Shown: positions 1 to 12,430, numbered from the stretch's first letter. The stretch: DNA of 64,000 nucleotides from Symbiodinium kawagutii (GCA_009767595.1 VSDK01021871.1:958693-1022692); one strand, 5' to 3'. Program-made: numbers and translations. The notes: a model not told the origin generated them from the sequence alone.

Positions 1-840
1 TTTCTGGGACAAAAATGGTGATTCAAATATTTCTGGGACACTGATGGGAAAACTGATTATGTGTTTTGCCCTTGTTAAAGCGAAACATGCTTTTGTGGGA
101 AACCCTTTAAATTGTGATTTAAAACCAGGGTTTCCAAGGGAGATCCACCGTCCCGGGGACAGAGGGACCCTCATGTAATGGACTCCTTAGTCCGAAAAAA
201 GCATGGGGGCATCTTCGGGTGGGATGATGGCGTTCTACTGGAGGGTATTGGTCACGAATATCCGAGCCACATCGGGTATAGTTTTGCAATGTTGTGCAAC
301 ATGCGGGACAATCAACGTCTTCATTTGCGCAAAGTTGCAACCATCATTTTACCATCCATCGACAAAGTAAAACCCGTTGTTTTACCTACAGGGAAGTTAT
401 CATTTGGGTACGTGGGCTACCCGTAAACAGCCAGATCTGAGCATTTTCTGGGTAGGGAACCCAGCCATACCCAGCCTTTTCGGAGGTACACCGTTCGCTA
501 TATTCAGCATGTTACAGCATGTTTCGTCAGCCTCCCTAGCATCACATGATCATACTCTGGCAAACGGACCTGGCGGAAAATCCAGCATTGATACTGGTTC
601 ATCCATACAAAAAACGATGATTTTTAGCTTCGAGGTCAGTTTCTCAGAGGGTCATCCGTTGAATGAATGCTAGCTGGATGGTTTTCAACCTTTATGATTT
701 TTCCAATGTTTGTTGACATCAGCTCGCATTCATAACCTTGTCAACCTTTATGAATGCTAGCTGTTTGTTGGGGATGATCGGCTGACAAGCGCATACTGAT
801 AACTAACCACCAACGAGGCAGATTTTTAGGTCCACCCACG
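1..840. other. No gene seen
   Basis: AT-rich sequence with TTTCTGGGAC repeated at the very start and short open frames on both strands; none looks like a recognisable protein. Confidence 0.5.
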
Positions 841-854
841 ATCTCTGCAGATCA

Positions 855-942
855 TGGGCGTCTGGGCCATCCAAACTGAGCTGGATCGAAACGAGTGGGA
901 GGCGGCAGCTCCAGCGGCTGCTGGTTCAGTGGAGGAAATGAC
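855..942 (+). CDS. Exon-like segment, unrecognised
   Basis: After TCTGCAG the frame reads IMGVWAIQTELDRNEWEAA followed by an Ala-rich stretch and GSVEEM. GC-rich third positions contrast with the AT-rich surroundings. GT and GA donor options follow. No family recognised; exon status inferred from composition only. Confidence 0.5.
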
Positions 943-1338
943 AAAAATGTGTCGATGGATGGTGGTAAGCATGGGTTATAGTGGTCATAATTTTGGTGAT
1001 GCTAATATGGTTGACAAGGGTTATCATTTTTGGTTGATGCTGGTTTCTAAGAACTGGTGGTTCGGTGATGGTTCAGAATGGTTTCCGATAGTGACGCTAG
1101 CCAGTGTTGGTTCATTCAAGCAGAAACGGCAGCAAAGAACCTGTGGAACAGCGGATGAACCGCACTCTGGAACAATGATACCCCCATGGAGCTGACTGAG
1201 TACCTTGCTGTCAGCCACCAAGCCATGGGTTTTCTGGTTTTCGTGAGGCAGCCTAAAGTCCCCAAATGAAAGGAGCAAGTAGGAGCACGTTTGTCGCATT
1301 TGCTTTGCCTGACAGTTGTGGATGATCTTCAGGAACTT

Positions 1339-1470
1339 CGGATGAGGATCATGATGATGGTGGTGATGATGATAGTGGTGATGAGTGATGATGGTGATGA
1401 TGATGATGATGATGATGTTGATGATGATGATGACGACGATGATGATGACAACGATGATGATGGTGACTAC
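1339..1470. repeat. Imperfect (GAT)n microsatellite
   Basis: About 130 bp of GAT/GGT/GAC triplets. Reads as poly-Asp forward and poly-His/Ile on the other strand; not taken as coding. Confidence 0.5.
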
Positions 1471-1901
1471 AGTTTTGGAATAGCTTGATCGGCGCACCCA
1501 TGACCGTCGGACGGGATCACAGCCTGTGGCTAACAACGATCAGTTGTGGTAGCACCGATTATTAGCAGGGTTCACCACTACTGGCACCACTACACACCAA
1601 GCAATCAACCAGTTCGAGCTGGAGTGCATCATCCCTATTGCGGTTGAATATTAAAATATTGCACCCCAACAATAAGGATGACACATCATTTGGTGGTGGT
1701 TGAATATTAGGACATTGAACCAACCGTAGTTGGTTCCTATTGTTGTTGGTTGATTATTCCCTGTTATAAACCATGACTAATGGTTACATAGCTTTGCAAC
1801 ATCTAATAAACCCTATGAAAAACCTCATTAATCACTATAAAGTCCTCTATATAAACATCTTAAAGATCCTAAGATAAACTAGCCTAAACTGTTGGTTTAG
1901 A

Positions 1902-2019
1902 TTGCTGCGCACATCAACGGTGCGGTCCGGACCCCACCCACCTTCCCCAACGGGACACGCCCCCCCTGTTGTTCCGCCAGTTGACGAAGCCTTTAGAGCA
2001 AAACCTGCAGCTTGGAAGG
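1902..2019 (+). CDS. Exon-like segment, Pro-rich, unrecognised
   Basis: Reads HPPSPTGHAPPVVPPVDE then AFRAKPAAWKG, with a GT donor at 2,020. High GC within AT-rich repeats. Proline-rich linker-type protein; no family recognised. Confidence 0.5.
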
Positions 2020-2544
2020 GTCGGATGGTGGTGGAAGGGGATCCCCATGGCGTGTATCTACAAGGTGGGGCCCCCTGGTTATAACTTGGTCAACAAGCCA
2101 TTGTTTAGTCTGTTGTCTAGCTATAACTTTGCTGTATAAGTGTCTAGAAATTGTTTACAACTAATGGTTGACTACGGTTGATAATGGTTGGTTAAGGATA
2201 AATATGGTTAATAATGACTGTTACATGGTTAAGATTCGCCATTTGACTATGTTTATATCTACCATTTGCCTAGGACTTACCCTAGTTATAAACCAACTAG
2301 CTATTTTGGGGTCCCCACCTTGTAGTAAGTCGTGGGTGCCATATTGGTTGAGGTTTGTGGAGCTTGGTTGAGGTTGTTTGAAGTTATATGATGGACATAA
2401 CGGTTGTTATCATAGGTCCACTGGATCGTATCTTGGTTACAGCGATTAGAATGGTTATATGGGTGATGTTCAGGTTACATCATGGTTGTTGTGGTGACAA
2501 CGATGTATCTAGGATATCTTAGTCTTGGATCATGATCAATCAGT

Positions 2545-2605
2545 GGCGCTGCTGCCCTCACAGAAGCAGGCTTCATGGGTCAGGGATACGTTGAAATGCT
2601 TGAAG
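2545..2605 (+). CDS. Exon-like segment, weak
   Basis: Readable as GAAALTEAGFMGQGYVEM followed by LEESQ and a stop. Short, with no clear splice site; could be chance. Confidence 0.5.
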
Positions 2606-3717
2606 AATCACAATGACGTGGCACAGGATCACAAGCAATGTGGGCAAATCCACGAACAGGGCTTCAATACGAAGCAACAATAGTTCAAGAGGGATGCCAT
2701 CAATTTTCGTGTGCCACTATGTGCTGGTGGTATCCTACCATGCAAACATCCAATCATTTTTGTGAAAGGGACACCGGTCTACGACAAGACCTTTTGCGAT
2801 ATGTCTTGATATCTCCTCTTAAACCCTAGTACTGGTCATCATTTAGCATCCTTCACCTGTGTCTAGTGAACCGTTGTCGTCCGTTCAATTCACCACAAGT
2901 GGTACCATAGTCACCAACCATCCATTTATACAACCGTTGTCAACCACCATTTGAAGCACTATGAACCACACCATCAATTGATCACTACAACCATTAACCA
3001 TGAGCTGTAATGCGCATCAACCAATATAAAGACCATACGGGTGTTTCTCAACATAGGTGTGCCCCCAGTTCTCATCCAAAATGAATGATGATACAGTAAT
3101 AGACCAAGCATAACGTTGAGGTCCCCAAACTGGCTTGAGAACCCTGTTGTTTCACCACTTTTGTTGGTGATTATCTCCTATTATGACCCATTATCAACCT
3201 AAAATCAATCCACCTGCGATCACTACCACCATCATAGCCAGGATATCATGAAATAAAACCATGAAATACAAACTCCTATGAATCATTATTGTGTAGCTAT
3301 CATTAACGTGAGTTTATGAACTTTTATTCATCATTACTGTAATATGATGAATTAAAATATAAACTCCTATTAATCACGATCATGTAGCCATCATTCTTAA
3401 CCATTTAATCCTTGATGAATATAAATAAATAAATGATTAACCATACAATCATTTGATTCATCATAAATAACGGTGATAACTGGTGATAATATAGCCATTT
3501 TTAATTCTTATGGTGCTAATGAATCATAATATAAACATGAACGTAACCTATTATTGATATAAACTCCTATTAATCACCATAATCAATATAAACTCGTATT
3601 ATTTAAACCACTTATCACCATCATATGATGAATCAAACCTGCGAGCCTTGAGCCGAGCTCACCGTGGCTGGATCTGGGCCTAGGCACTTGGACTGGTTGG
3701 ACTTTCGAGCAGCACAG

Positions 3718-3761
3718 GTGGCCAAGGCCAAACCTTTGAGGCCACAGGGTCGAAGCAGTTG
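3718..3761 (+). CDS. Exon-like segment, weak
   Basis: Bounded by CAGCACAG|GTGG and a good donor GTGAGT at 3,762; reads VAKAKPLRPQGRSS. A basic peptide of unknown nature. The opposite strand is also open here, so the strand is uncertain. Confidence 0.5.
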
Positions 3762-3809
3762 GTGAGTCTAGGGCACTTGGGCAGTGTTGCCAAGAATTGC
3801 AGCTGATCC

Positions 3810-3934
3810 ATATGGCTATGGGTCAAGGCTATAACCAACCAACTTTCATGGAGGATAATGACCAACAATAACAAGGAAAACAATGGTTAATGAAAGGGGA
3901 ACCAGGGGTACGGGGTTTTCACCCACAGCCATAT
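3810..3934 (+). repeat. Family C MITE-like element
   Basis: TATGGCTATGGGTCAA at left, TTTTCACCCACAGCCATAT at right; internal GGAAAACAATGGTTAATG and GGAACCAGGGGTACGGGG. Confidence 0.5.
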
Positions 3935-4359
3935 CTATGTACCTGGCAGGATTTTTTTTAAAGGTACATGTAGTGTTTGAAAAGCCTATAGTTGATGTAG
4001 TGTTTTTTGAAGAAGATTTTGAGAGTGGTTATTGATGGTTATTGACCTAGCCTATACATAGTTGATAGGTTCATTGGTTGATACATGTTGGTTATAAGTA
4101 TATATGGCTAATCCATGGTTATATGGTTGATAGTGCTTAGTCAATGGGCAAGCAACAGTATAGTTGGGTGATGTTGGGTTGCAACCATCAACAGTTGGAT
4201 GTGGCGAGCAAAAGAGTCAAGCCACGAGCCAAGTTTGCCAGGGCTAGGAGATGTAAAGCCATACCAACAGTTTTTTTGACATGTAGGTTCCGGTCATGAG
4301 TTTGGGACAGGCAGGGGGCGCAGGGGTACAGGGGTACCCAATGGTACCCATGGGTACCC

Positions 4360-4490
4360 AATTCTCCGGACATCTTCTGGATCATTTCCACCACTTGGCC
4401 CTGGATCCATTTCGAGCGCTGATAGGTGGCCTGAGCTGCCTTGCTGGTTGAAATTCCTGACGATTCTGGGAGTGTCTGGCCAGGCAGGGC
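4360..4490. CDS. Exon-like segment, strand ambiguous
   Basis: Both strands give protein-like readings. Minus: KAAQATYQRSKWIQGQ then VVEMIQKMSGEL, a plausible amphipathic helix with a GT donor. Plus: QFSGHLLDHFHHLALDPF. Unusually GC-rich for the region; no family recognised. Just 5' (4,310-4,360) is a short GGGTACCCA-rich stretch. Confidence 0.5.
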
Positions 4491-6466
4491 CAAGCAGTTT
4501 CGTTGGGGGCGCAGCCAACCTAAGTGCTACACAACGGCGCTGGTGTGCTTCCTAGCTGTCACTTGTTTCGCGGAAGGTCACATGAATGAAGCTTCCAGGT
4601 AAACAGCTTGAAATATTAACTACCAAGTGACAGAGCTGGCTCTCAGTACATGACCACATTGTCAACAAAGATTGAAACAGGGATTGGTTTGTTAGATCGT
4701 AATCTTCTGTGCCATGTGTTTTGTTTCAATCGCCAGCGGTCAGACCTCAAAAGAACCGGGTTTCGATGGTTAAGTATCATCAGCAGAGAATCCGCAATAG
4801 TCAACCAAAATGATATATGGTTAGTTGATAGTCATAGCTATTAAACCCAATATTACATAACCATTAATGGTTTATTGATGTTCACTATGACCAACTACAT
4901 TAAACCATATTGGTTGGCTCATGTTACAACCAACTACATTAAACCAGATATTCTATATTAGAGAACCCAATATTATGAACCCAACATTATATCACCAATC
5001 AACTGTGACTGGTCATTATAACCAATAATTCAACACCCATTATTACAACAATTCTAACCGTTGTATTGCCATTTTACAACCATAATTCAACCATTATACA
5101 ACCATTAGAACCAAACCCGCCAACGTTGGTTGCTTCATAGCCATCCCTTGGTACCTTCCGAAACGCTCGGTGCGCTCCGTCAAGGTGCTCATGGGGCAGC
5201 TCTTCTATTGGGTTTCGTCCATCTGTGCCTTGGTACCCGGGGTCCACCGTGGGGCTCAGCGTCCGAACATGGCGTGGCTGATGGGAGGGGGTGAAGCTGA
5301 TGGGTGGTCATTGATGATTAGTTGGCTGATCATGGTTGAATGATTGGTCATCATTTTTGGTTAATTATGATGATTAGTTGGTGCGTCAATGATTCTTCAT
5401 CAGCCAATATTGGTTAATGTATGATTTTTGTTGATGACCAATGGTTAATCAACAATGATTAGTTGGCTGATTAATGATGAATTTAGTATTGGTTTATGTG
5501 GGTTGACGGTCGGTCGGTCAGTTCCTTTTGAGCCAAGGCGGCTGCGTGGAAGAAGCCGAAGCTTCTTGAGCAAATTTTGACACAAGACATGGCGCATGCT
5601 GGCAAGTAATTAGTCTGATCATGGTGGCTTTTGCGCACTGGAAATGCTGGTTGAGGTTAGTTCTCGTGTGCGTGGTGTTGACCGAACCCATTTAAGGCAC
5701 TCTACTTTTTTTCCGTCAGATCTATCACTACTTGGATGATCTCCCCACTTGGTAACTGGTGAACTCAACCATGGTTTGTACCCTATGCTGCCTGAACTTC
5801 ACTTGTGGATTCCACTGGAACCGCCAACTCTTCGAGCTGAGCATGGCGCGACCCTTCTTGGATGATGTTTACCGAGCCATTTTTGGGTGATGATTTTTAA
5901 TGACCCATAGTGGCCATGAGTCCCTTGGCGAACCATGGATACCAATGGACCAGCTATGTTGGCGAACCATGGCACCATCCATGGCCTCTTGGTATCGCGT
6001 GAGCGATCCACAATCATGAACTGATTTGTTGGATGCAAGAGAAATGGCCTCCTTCCCTGGTGCTTCATGGTCTAAGACCCTTACATTTGTTGCTGGTTGC
6101 ATTCCTTTCTAGACCTTGTTTTTGATGGTTGTGACCTCCCGAAAGTAAACATTGGTGATACCCTTCCCCCTGGAGCATATTCGATCACTAAAACCATCAT
6201 GACAACCAACTACGATCATTATACCGTGCTACAATGCACACAGTTTATACAATTATTGTAGTGAACTTTAGTCAAAGTTCATTTTTTCAAGCCCATGGGT
6301 CATACCGTTGTAAGACTATCAATCCCAGCTACCAGGATGGGATGCCTTTTTACTTTTTCTTATGGTCATGGTATCATAGAGCTATGTCTATCGAGCTATG
6401 TCTATCATAGCTATATCAAAGGTATCCCATCCTGCTTGCTGGTCAGGCTCCTCCCCCCCGTTTCAG

Positions 6467-6556
6467 GCTTTGGTTCCTTCGAAGTGACCGACGACATCTC
6501 CACCTTGGAGGTTTGGGTCGATGGGAGCAGTGGCTTGGTCTTGTTACCAGGACGCG
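6467..6556 (+). CDS. Exon-like segment with a strong acceptor
   Basis: The tract CTCCCCCCCGTTTCAG leads into a frame reading FGSFEVTDDISTLEVWV then DGSSGLVLLPGR, ending at a GC donor at 6,557. The acceptor and the alternating beta-type sequence make this one of the better unassigned exons. The minus strand is also open over this segment. Confidence 0.5.
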
Positions 6557-6638
6557 GCAGGGATGGGATGCGCAGGAAGCGCACGAGCTGGGCACCTTGA
6601 GGAGGCATCTGGAAGTCGGATTCACCAACTTCTTCGAC

Positions 6639-6765
6639 ATATGGCCATGGGATGCCATGGGTCAATATGAACCAACCAATAATAGCTGGGGTTTAACAAT
6701 CATAGGGAAAACAATGGTGAATGATGGGGGAACCAGGGGTACAGGGTTTTGACCCACTGCCATAT
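6639..6765 (+). repeat. Family C MITE-like element
   Basis: ATATGGCCATGG and ATGGGTCAATATGAACCAACC at left; GGTTTTGACCCACTGCCATAT at right. Confidence 0.5.
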
Positions 6766-7820
6766 GAAAGGATCAAAAAAAGAGATCATTGTTGCGGTGG
6801 TTTATGTTTTGGGGCTTCGCTCGTGCCCACTTTCGCCGAAAGGAACATCTCTCCATTGTTCATGAGGTTCTCTCCGTCATTAGTTTGTTTATCAACGGTT
6901 GTCCAGTGGATGATTGGTTACTGATATTGAACATGTTCCAACCACTGGATAGCCATCAACCAAGAATCAACCTTATCGTGCTTAAGGTTGGAACATCCCA
7001 TGATTATTATCGAGATGGATGCATGTTGGATGATGGTTTACATATTGCATCAAACCCGATAGCATGATGTATCCAACCAATTATCTAAACACTGTGGTTC
7101 CGATTCTCGAACATAAATGTTCTGCAACTAATTGATGGACACTAGTGATGGCTATGTTCGACAATTCTCCGGTCGCTCCGTCCACCATCATTTGCCACTT
7201 CACAAAATCCAGAAGCCCGAACCTTCAGAAGGTCTATCATCTAAGTCAAGTGAAAGTTGTTTTTTCCTAGCACTTTTGTTTTGTCTCCAAGGGATATCTC
7301 AGAGTCAGTTTGTTGGAATGCCTGAGTATTCATCCATATTGGCCCCTCTGTTTGATTTACTCAGTGGTAACTGGTAAAGGATTGTAAAGGTCATTTTTTA
7401 TGCCCTGTCATAAACCATTGCAAACCAATAGCAATTTTACATGAAACAATTCCCGACACAGAGTTGGGCATGATGAGCGAGGACCCAGTTTCTAGTCAAG
7501 CTCTTGATGATTAGGCACTAGCCATTGCCAAACAAACTGTCAATCCAGTTCATGATTGAAGCTTACTAAGCATCGTTCAGCATGAGTAACCTTGATCAAA
7601 AAAGCTCTGTACCATCACTGCGCAGCAGCCATAAGAGTTGGGCCTAGTAATTTTTAGGCACAACAAATACAAAAAAGCCATCCTGGTTTGTTAATTTGAT
7701 AAGGATCAACCACATGCTGTCTTGAATCATTCTAAGTTTGTACTTTATTTGATATCCATCAAGAATAAAGTGAACAATCACAAACAGTAATCAACCATGG
7801 TATAGAAGGACTATCAACCC

Positions 7821-7923
7821 CTCAGCTTCCAGTTTCTGGGCCAGTAGTTGGTAACCAGCTGGTTTCTACCATTGTTATTTGAGGTTGGTTACCTGCATAT
7901 TTCATGGTAACTGGAAGCATAGG
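7821..7923. repeat. Family E MITE-like element
   Basis: About 100 bp with inverted ends: GCTTCCAGTTTCTGG at left and GTAACTGGAAGCATAGGG at right, around TTGTTATTTGAGGTTGGTTACC. Confidence 0.5.
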
Positions 7924-8338
7924 GAACATCAATCCATTTGGTGCTTTCTCAAAGTAGGGGTACCCCCAAATCACCAAATATTGATCATTGATTTTGGGGT
8001 TCACCATTCATAGCAACAAACCAGCCACGTTTGAAGCTCCCTCTGGCTGGAGAAACCACCATTTATGAATCATCATCCACATCAAGCATCAACATCAGTC
8101 GCATATGCCAACCTCGCAGGACTCGGTGGTTGCGCACTTTGCGTGGCAGGCTCGCAGGGCCGTTCATGTCCGGGGGGGGCAAGGTACCGCTAGAAAAACT
8201 GACCCTCCCAGATGGTGGTTTCTTTATAGCTGGGGGATGCTGGGAGTACCCCCCTAAGCTCATCCTTCATCTCAATTATTTCGAGTAGTAAGACATCTCA
8301 CTTTTGGCGTTCCCAATGACTTTAGACCCCCCCCCCAC

Positions 8339-8445
8339 AGATAGTGCTGTGGATGCGCAGTTTCTGCGCAGATTGGAGACCAAATCCTTGATGTCTGGCT
8401 ATTTCCAGGAGGAGAACAGATACATTGCTGGCTTGAAATCGTTAG
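8339..8445 (+). CDS. Exon-like segment, helical, unrecognised
   Basis: After CCCCCCCCCACAG the frame reads DSAVDAQFLRRLETKSLM, SGYFQEENRYIAGLKSLG. Charged, helix-forming sequence with a good acceptor; a GA donor is possible near 8,448. No family recognised. Confidence 0.5.
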
Positions 8446-9141
8446 GCGATCAGAGGGAACCAGCTGTGGATAAGCTAACAGCTGGAACGCCAAAACAAAA
8501 TCAGCACTGGAAAGGAATGCAAATTAACCATGTTGACCATGAGTCAGAAGCTGTTTCTAATAATGGTTAATCATTGTTAATCTCTAACACTGTAAAGGAA
8601 TCAAACTCATGATTACTTATGGTCAATGATGAGCCTCTCTCGCAGCTCTGTCAAAACTGCACATCCACGGCTAGCAGGCCAGTAGATGAAAGCTTCACAA
8701 AAAAGACACCCGAAACGAACGGACAACAAGTGTCGGTTCATACAGGTATGAACCTTTGCTGCTTTGCAAATACTTTCTGTAATCAGGTCTTTGTCTTTGA
8801 ATGGTGCATCTTCAGGCTTATTTTTCGGTTTTTGAAGCCCACAGGCAAACTTGGATGGAACTTACGATGGCTTTTAAGCTTTTAGCGGGCGGTGCCTGAC
8901 CAATGTTGAGCATCGATGTATAGCCAGGCTGTTGCAAAGGATCACATGCCGATGGCGGAAATAAAAGCAACGGCGGGTATAAAAGTTGCTAGATGTTGCT
9001 AGATTGTTGTTTCAGTTGGTCCATCCAATATCATACACTACTGTACCAGCTATATTTGGCAACGCCGTTGTGAAAATCATGAAATTCCACCATGATGCAA
9101 CTGATGAACTTGTTGCCAAGAGAACTGCTGAAATAGCCAGA

Positions 9142-9253
9142 CCCTATGCTTCCAGCTATCATGTATTATAATAGTAGGCAACCAACCGTAGTCATAGCAA
9201 TGGTAGTTCTACCAGCTATAGTTACCTACTATTGGCTGGTAACTGGGAGCATC
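9142..9253. repeat. Family E MITE-like element
   Basis: CCCTATGCTTCCAGCTA at left, GGTAACTGGGAGCATCG at right. Confidence 0.5.
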
Positions 9254-9414
9254 GCCATAGCCAACAATGATAACAAGCAGATGCATCCGACATGGACAGC
9301 CCCCCACTGCGGACCCTTGACTAACAAGAACTGCAGCTCACCTGGCAGGAAATCTGTCCAGGTTGGTTTCCATTAGTAACCTTCGCTAGGGAGTCTTACT
9401 CTCAACCATTATCA

Positions 9415-9472
9415 ACCCACATGCATCAACCCACATGCATCAACCCACATGCATCAACCCACATGCATCAAC
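9415..9472. repeat. 14-bp tandem repeat
   Basis: Unit ATGCATCAACCCAC, about four perfect copies. Confidence 0.5.
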
Positions 9473-9578
9473 CATGAGTGCTTGCATATCAAATATGAAC
9501 CATTATAGTGATCAAAATGAACCATCATTGTTTTGTTATGATGGTTGCATCACTATGGTTCATGATGATTTACCCTCA

Positions 9579-9632
9579 TATCAACCATCATATCAACCAT
9601 CATATCAACCATCATATCAACCATCATTAACC
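9579..9632. repeat. 12-bp tandem repeat
   Basis: Unit CATATCAACCAT, about four copies, preceding the GC-rich exon-like segment at 9.7 kb. Confidence 0.5.
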
Positions 9633-9722
9633 ATCATGAATCCACCTCTCATCACCCATGAGTGCCCCATCTTGCGCCCATGGTGCCCACCCCTGGGCCG
9701 CCCCGTGCCGCGGGTACCGGTG

Positions 9723-9882
9723 TTCCCGACCAGGCTGGATCTGCTACTTCGCCCTCAGCAGCTGGGTTCGACGGCAGCAGCGCAAACCCTTCGAGGAAGA
9801 AGGGCATCGCTTGGATCAGATCGAAGAGAAGTGGAAGGACGCAGCCCGGACGATCCCCGAGCCCTTGGCAGTCACCTGGTAC
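9723..9882 (+). CDS. Exon-like segment, unrecognised
   Basis: GC-rich, with three open forward frames. The frame with the strongest GC3 reads RQQRKPFEEEGHRLDQIE, EKWKDAARTIPEPLAVTW. Possibly a coiled-coil part of the same unknown gene as the segments at 8.3 and 10.9 kb; that link is inference. Confidence 0.5.
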
Positions 9883-10094
9883 CAGTCATCTGGGATGGTA
9901 GCCATCATGGGTGCACTCACCATGGAAGGTGATGCCAGAAGCAATCTTCCGACAGGTTTACGGCTGCCAGAACCAATCTTCCGACAGATCTAAAGCTATG
10001 AATAGGTTAAGCTATACTTGGATGTGCAGCCAGAATTGGCAACTGCTGACTTTCCATGGCATAGTTTGGGGTTCGTTCAGCGACCTTATGGGGT

Positions 10095-10207
10095 TCCCTA
10101 TGCTTCCAGTTACCATGAAATAGATTGAAATAGTAGCTAATCAGCTGGTTTCTACCAGTGTTATTTGGGGTTGGTTACCTATTATAATGGTAACTGGAAG
10201 CATAGGG
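10095..10207. repeat. Family E MITE-like element, best copy
   Basis: CCCTATGCTTCCAGTTACCAT at left is the exact reverse complement of ATGGTAACTGGAAGCATAGGG at right; 113 bp overall. Confidence 0.5.
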
Positions 10208-10313
10208 GTTTACAGCCATGGTCATATCCCAGGGAACTGACCCCAGCTGCATATCCAAGTAGCCATGACCGTAATTTATGACTGGAATTGAAACCAGCGG
10301 ATGCCATCACATG

Positions 10314-10406
10314 GTGGTTTCTCAAAATACCCCAAATCATCCTTTGTTAACCATATATAGTAATAAACAAGCAATTTGTGGGATTCCCTATGTTGAGAAA
10401 CACCCA
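10314..10406 (+). repeat. Family A MITE-like element
   Basis: Ends GGTTTCTCAAAATA and TGTTGAGAAACACC are inverted; internal AATCATCC and TAATAAAC conserved. Confidence 0.5.
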
Positions 10407-10872
10407 TATGAGCAAACTGGCGTTGACTATGCCTACAAGGCGTGGTAGATACATCCAGCCTGACTATAGTTGCAAAGGTATCACTCTAGTTAGCAGGTAG
10501 CCAGAGTTATTTGCGATAGCGGTATATCAACAGCTATGGCAAAAATCTCCCAAAAGTCAAAGTCAGCAAGCTATGTCACTAGAAACCGATAGATCACCAA
10601 CCTAGCTCCAGTTGTAGATATATAGACGATGTCACCAGAGTTTCGACAAACATACAGAGCAGGTTGTAGGTAAACGGACCGCTGAGGTACACCGTGGACA
10701 AAACCTCATCCCCCCTGGAATTCTTGGATGGTTCTATGCAGGCACTCAAACTAGCCGAAAAGATGCCCCCAGTTGGGCGGCTCGGTTTGGCTGCAACTTG
10801 CCCAACTGATGTCTTTTGGGGGCTCAAGCATTGGATCCCAACCATGCGGCTGGTTTCTATGTGACCATGGCC

Positions 10873-10959
10873 TCATGAGGATGGCCTCGCAGGAACAGCG
10901 GAGACAACTGGCACAGCAGCTTTTGGGCTCCTGTGCTTCTCAGGAAAATTGGCAGGTTG
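10873..10959 (+). CDS. Exon-like segment, Gln-rich helix
   Basis: Reads MASQEQRRQLAQQLLGSC then ASQENWQ, followed by a GT donor (GTTGG). Helical, Gln/Arg-rich; no family recognised. Confidence 0.5.
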
Positions 10960-11145
10960 GAAACGGGGAGAGCGGGTTGGGAGGACGCCAGACATGCGGG
11001 GTCTCGGAAGCGGCAAGCAATGGCAACTAGGCGGTTTTGGCGTTGCTGCATCGCGTGCCAGGAAGTAACCTCGTTGGGCTAAAAATTGCCCATTCTTACA
11101 GATAAAGCAGCTATGTATATCATTTGATGGATTTTTTGCTTCCAA

Positions 11146-11831
11146 GTTAGGGACTACCAGAGTGTCTATTTGTGGGAATCTGACCGTTTCAAGCCTTAAG
11201 AAATCTTAAGAACCGGGAACACACATCATTGTGGTTGACCACACTACCCACTCTTGCCATGAGAATCATTGGTAGAATTGTAGGGAATATATTTGGCTGG
11301 CATGCCAACAAGGAAGTGGTCTCCTGCTCCGCAACACTGATATGTTAACATCGGACTCGAAAACAGACCTCAGAATGACTCTGCCAAAGAACGATCTTGG
11401 AATTCAAGGATTCCGCTTATTGGAATCAATTATTGTAATCATCCACTGGTCTAAGAAGCCGTTGGAGTTGGTTAAGTTGAAATGATCTCACGATTCATGT
11501 ATGTGTTGGTGTGTTTGTTGTATCATGATGTTTGCTTTTTGTGTTTGGCGCATTGTCTTTCGCGCTTTGACTCTGTGGCTTTCCATATGCGACTATCTAT
11601 GTCACTGACCACTAAGTACCTTCAGTAACTACGCAATAACCATCACCAGTATATTATCAGCCATTATGAACCGGTACTCCCTGTTCGGCATAATCATGCC
11701 AGTGATTCCGAATGAACCCGTATCAACCCCTAACCACTGATAGATTCCAGCATTGCCATTAACCACTATAGCCATCATAACCGCTATACTTCACTGCTAG
11801 TATAAGTAACCACCTCATGATCACATCATCC
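11146..11831. other. No gene seen
   Basis: Unique-looking AT-rich sequence without convincing exon or MITE structure. Confidence 0.5.
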
Positions 11832-12119
11832 CTACAGGCACCGCCCCTTCAACGGTTGGTCCACCATCCATGGCCCCCCAGCGGGCACCAGGCCTTGGAG
11901 GATTTCCACCTCGAGGCTTTGGAACTGGTCCGAGAGAATGCCAAGATCGAAACCGAATGAGTCGCCAGCGTTGCACGCTGCCGTGGCCTGGCCATTCGGC
12001 ATCAGATCCAGGCTGCTGATCACGGCTACCTTCTGTCGTCTCCTGGCTTTGGCTGGGAAGGATCTGACGACTTGTTGATAAGAGCCTCTCAACTCATCAA
12101 ATTGATGACTTGCTCGCAC
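11832..12119 (-). CDS. Open 95-codon stretch, unrecognised, minus strand
   Basis: The minus frame is open for 95 codons with C/G-rich third positions and reads KVAVISSLDLMPNGQATA, FGFDLGILSDQFQSLEVE and ILQGLVPAGGP. It looks protein-coding. The plus strand over 11,890-11,955 also reads plausibly (ALEDFHLEALELVRENAK), so strand is not settled. Confidence 0.5.
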   Translation of the reverse strand: MRASHQFDELRGSYQQVVRSFPAKARRRQKVAVISSLDLMPNGQATAACNAGDSFGFDLGILSDQFQSLEVEILQGLVPAGGPWMVDQPLKGRCL

Positions 12120-12239
12120 TTTAAATGCTGAATCTGCTCAGCTCAAGGGCAAACAACAAGTAAAATCAGCACTTACTGAGAACCATGGTTGAGCTTTGTT
12201 CAAGAAACTTTGTAGTATTGATCATTATTCATGCACTGG

Positions 12240-12430
12240 GAATATACAACTTGACCAACGGTACTTCTTGAGTTTTGCCCGAAAAAGGAGTGTTTTTCTG
12301 CACTTTCTTTAAGAAAGCTGTCCGGCAGACATGTCAAGACGCTCCAGCCACCAGGAACATCGTGAGAAACAAGCGGGGAGAGTTCACTGGCAAGTTCAGT
12401 GGCAGACCATTTCCTAGCTGTCTCAATCAT
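12240..12430 (-). CDS. Open stretch, unrecognised, minus strand
   Basis: Reads ETARKWSATELASELSPL, VSHDVPGGWSVLTCLPDS and FLKESAEKH, just upstream (minus sense) of the 11.8-12.1 kb segment but in another frame. The two could be exons of one minus-strand gene or a decayed retro-fragment; neither is shown. Confidence 0.5.

Larger units (their letters stand above)
2085..6466. other. Mostly AACCA/TGGTT-rich intergenic or intronic DNA
   Basis: Apart from the exon-like segments and the family C element listed, this holds imperfect strings of ACCATTA/TGGTTGA triplet-like sequence. No recognised gene. Confidence 0.5.

Noticed and set aside
5799-6102. Minus-strand open frames of 77-89 codons
   Set aside because: They run through imperfect CGAACCATGG repeats and give no recognisable protein.
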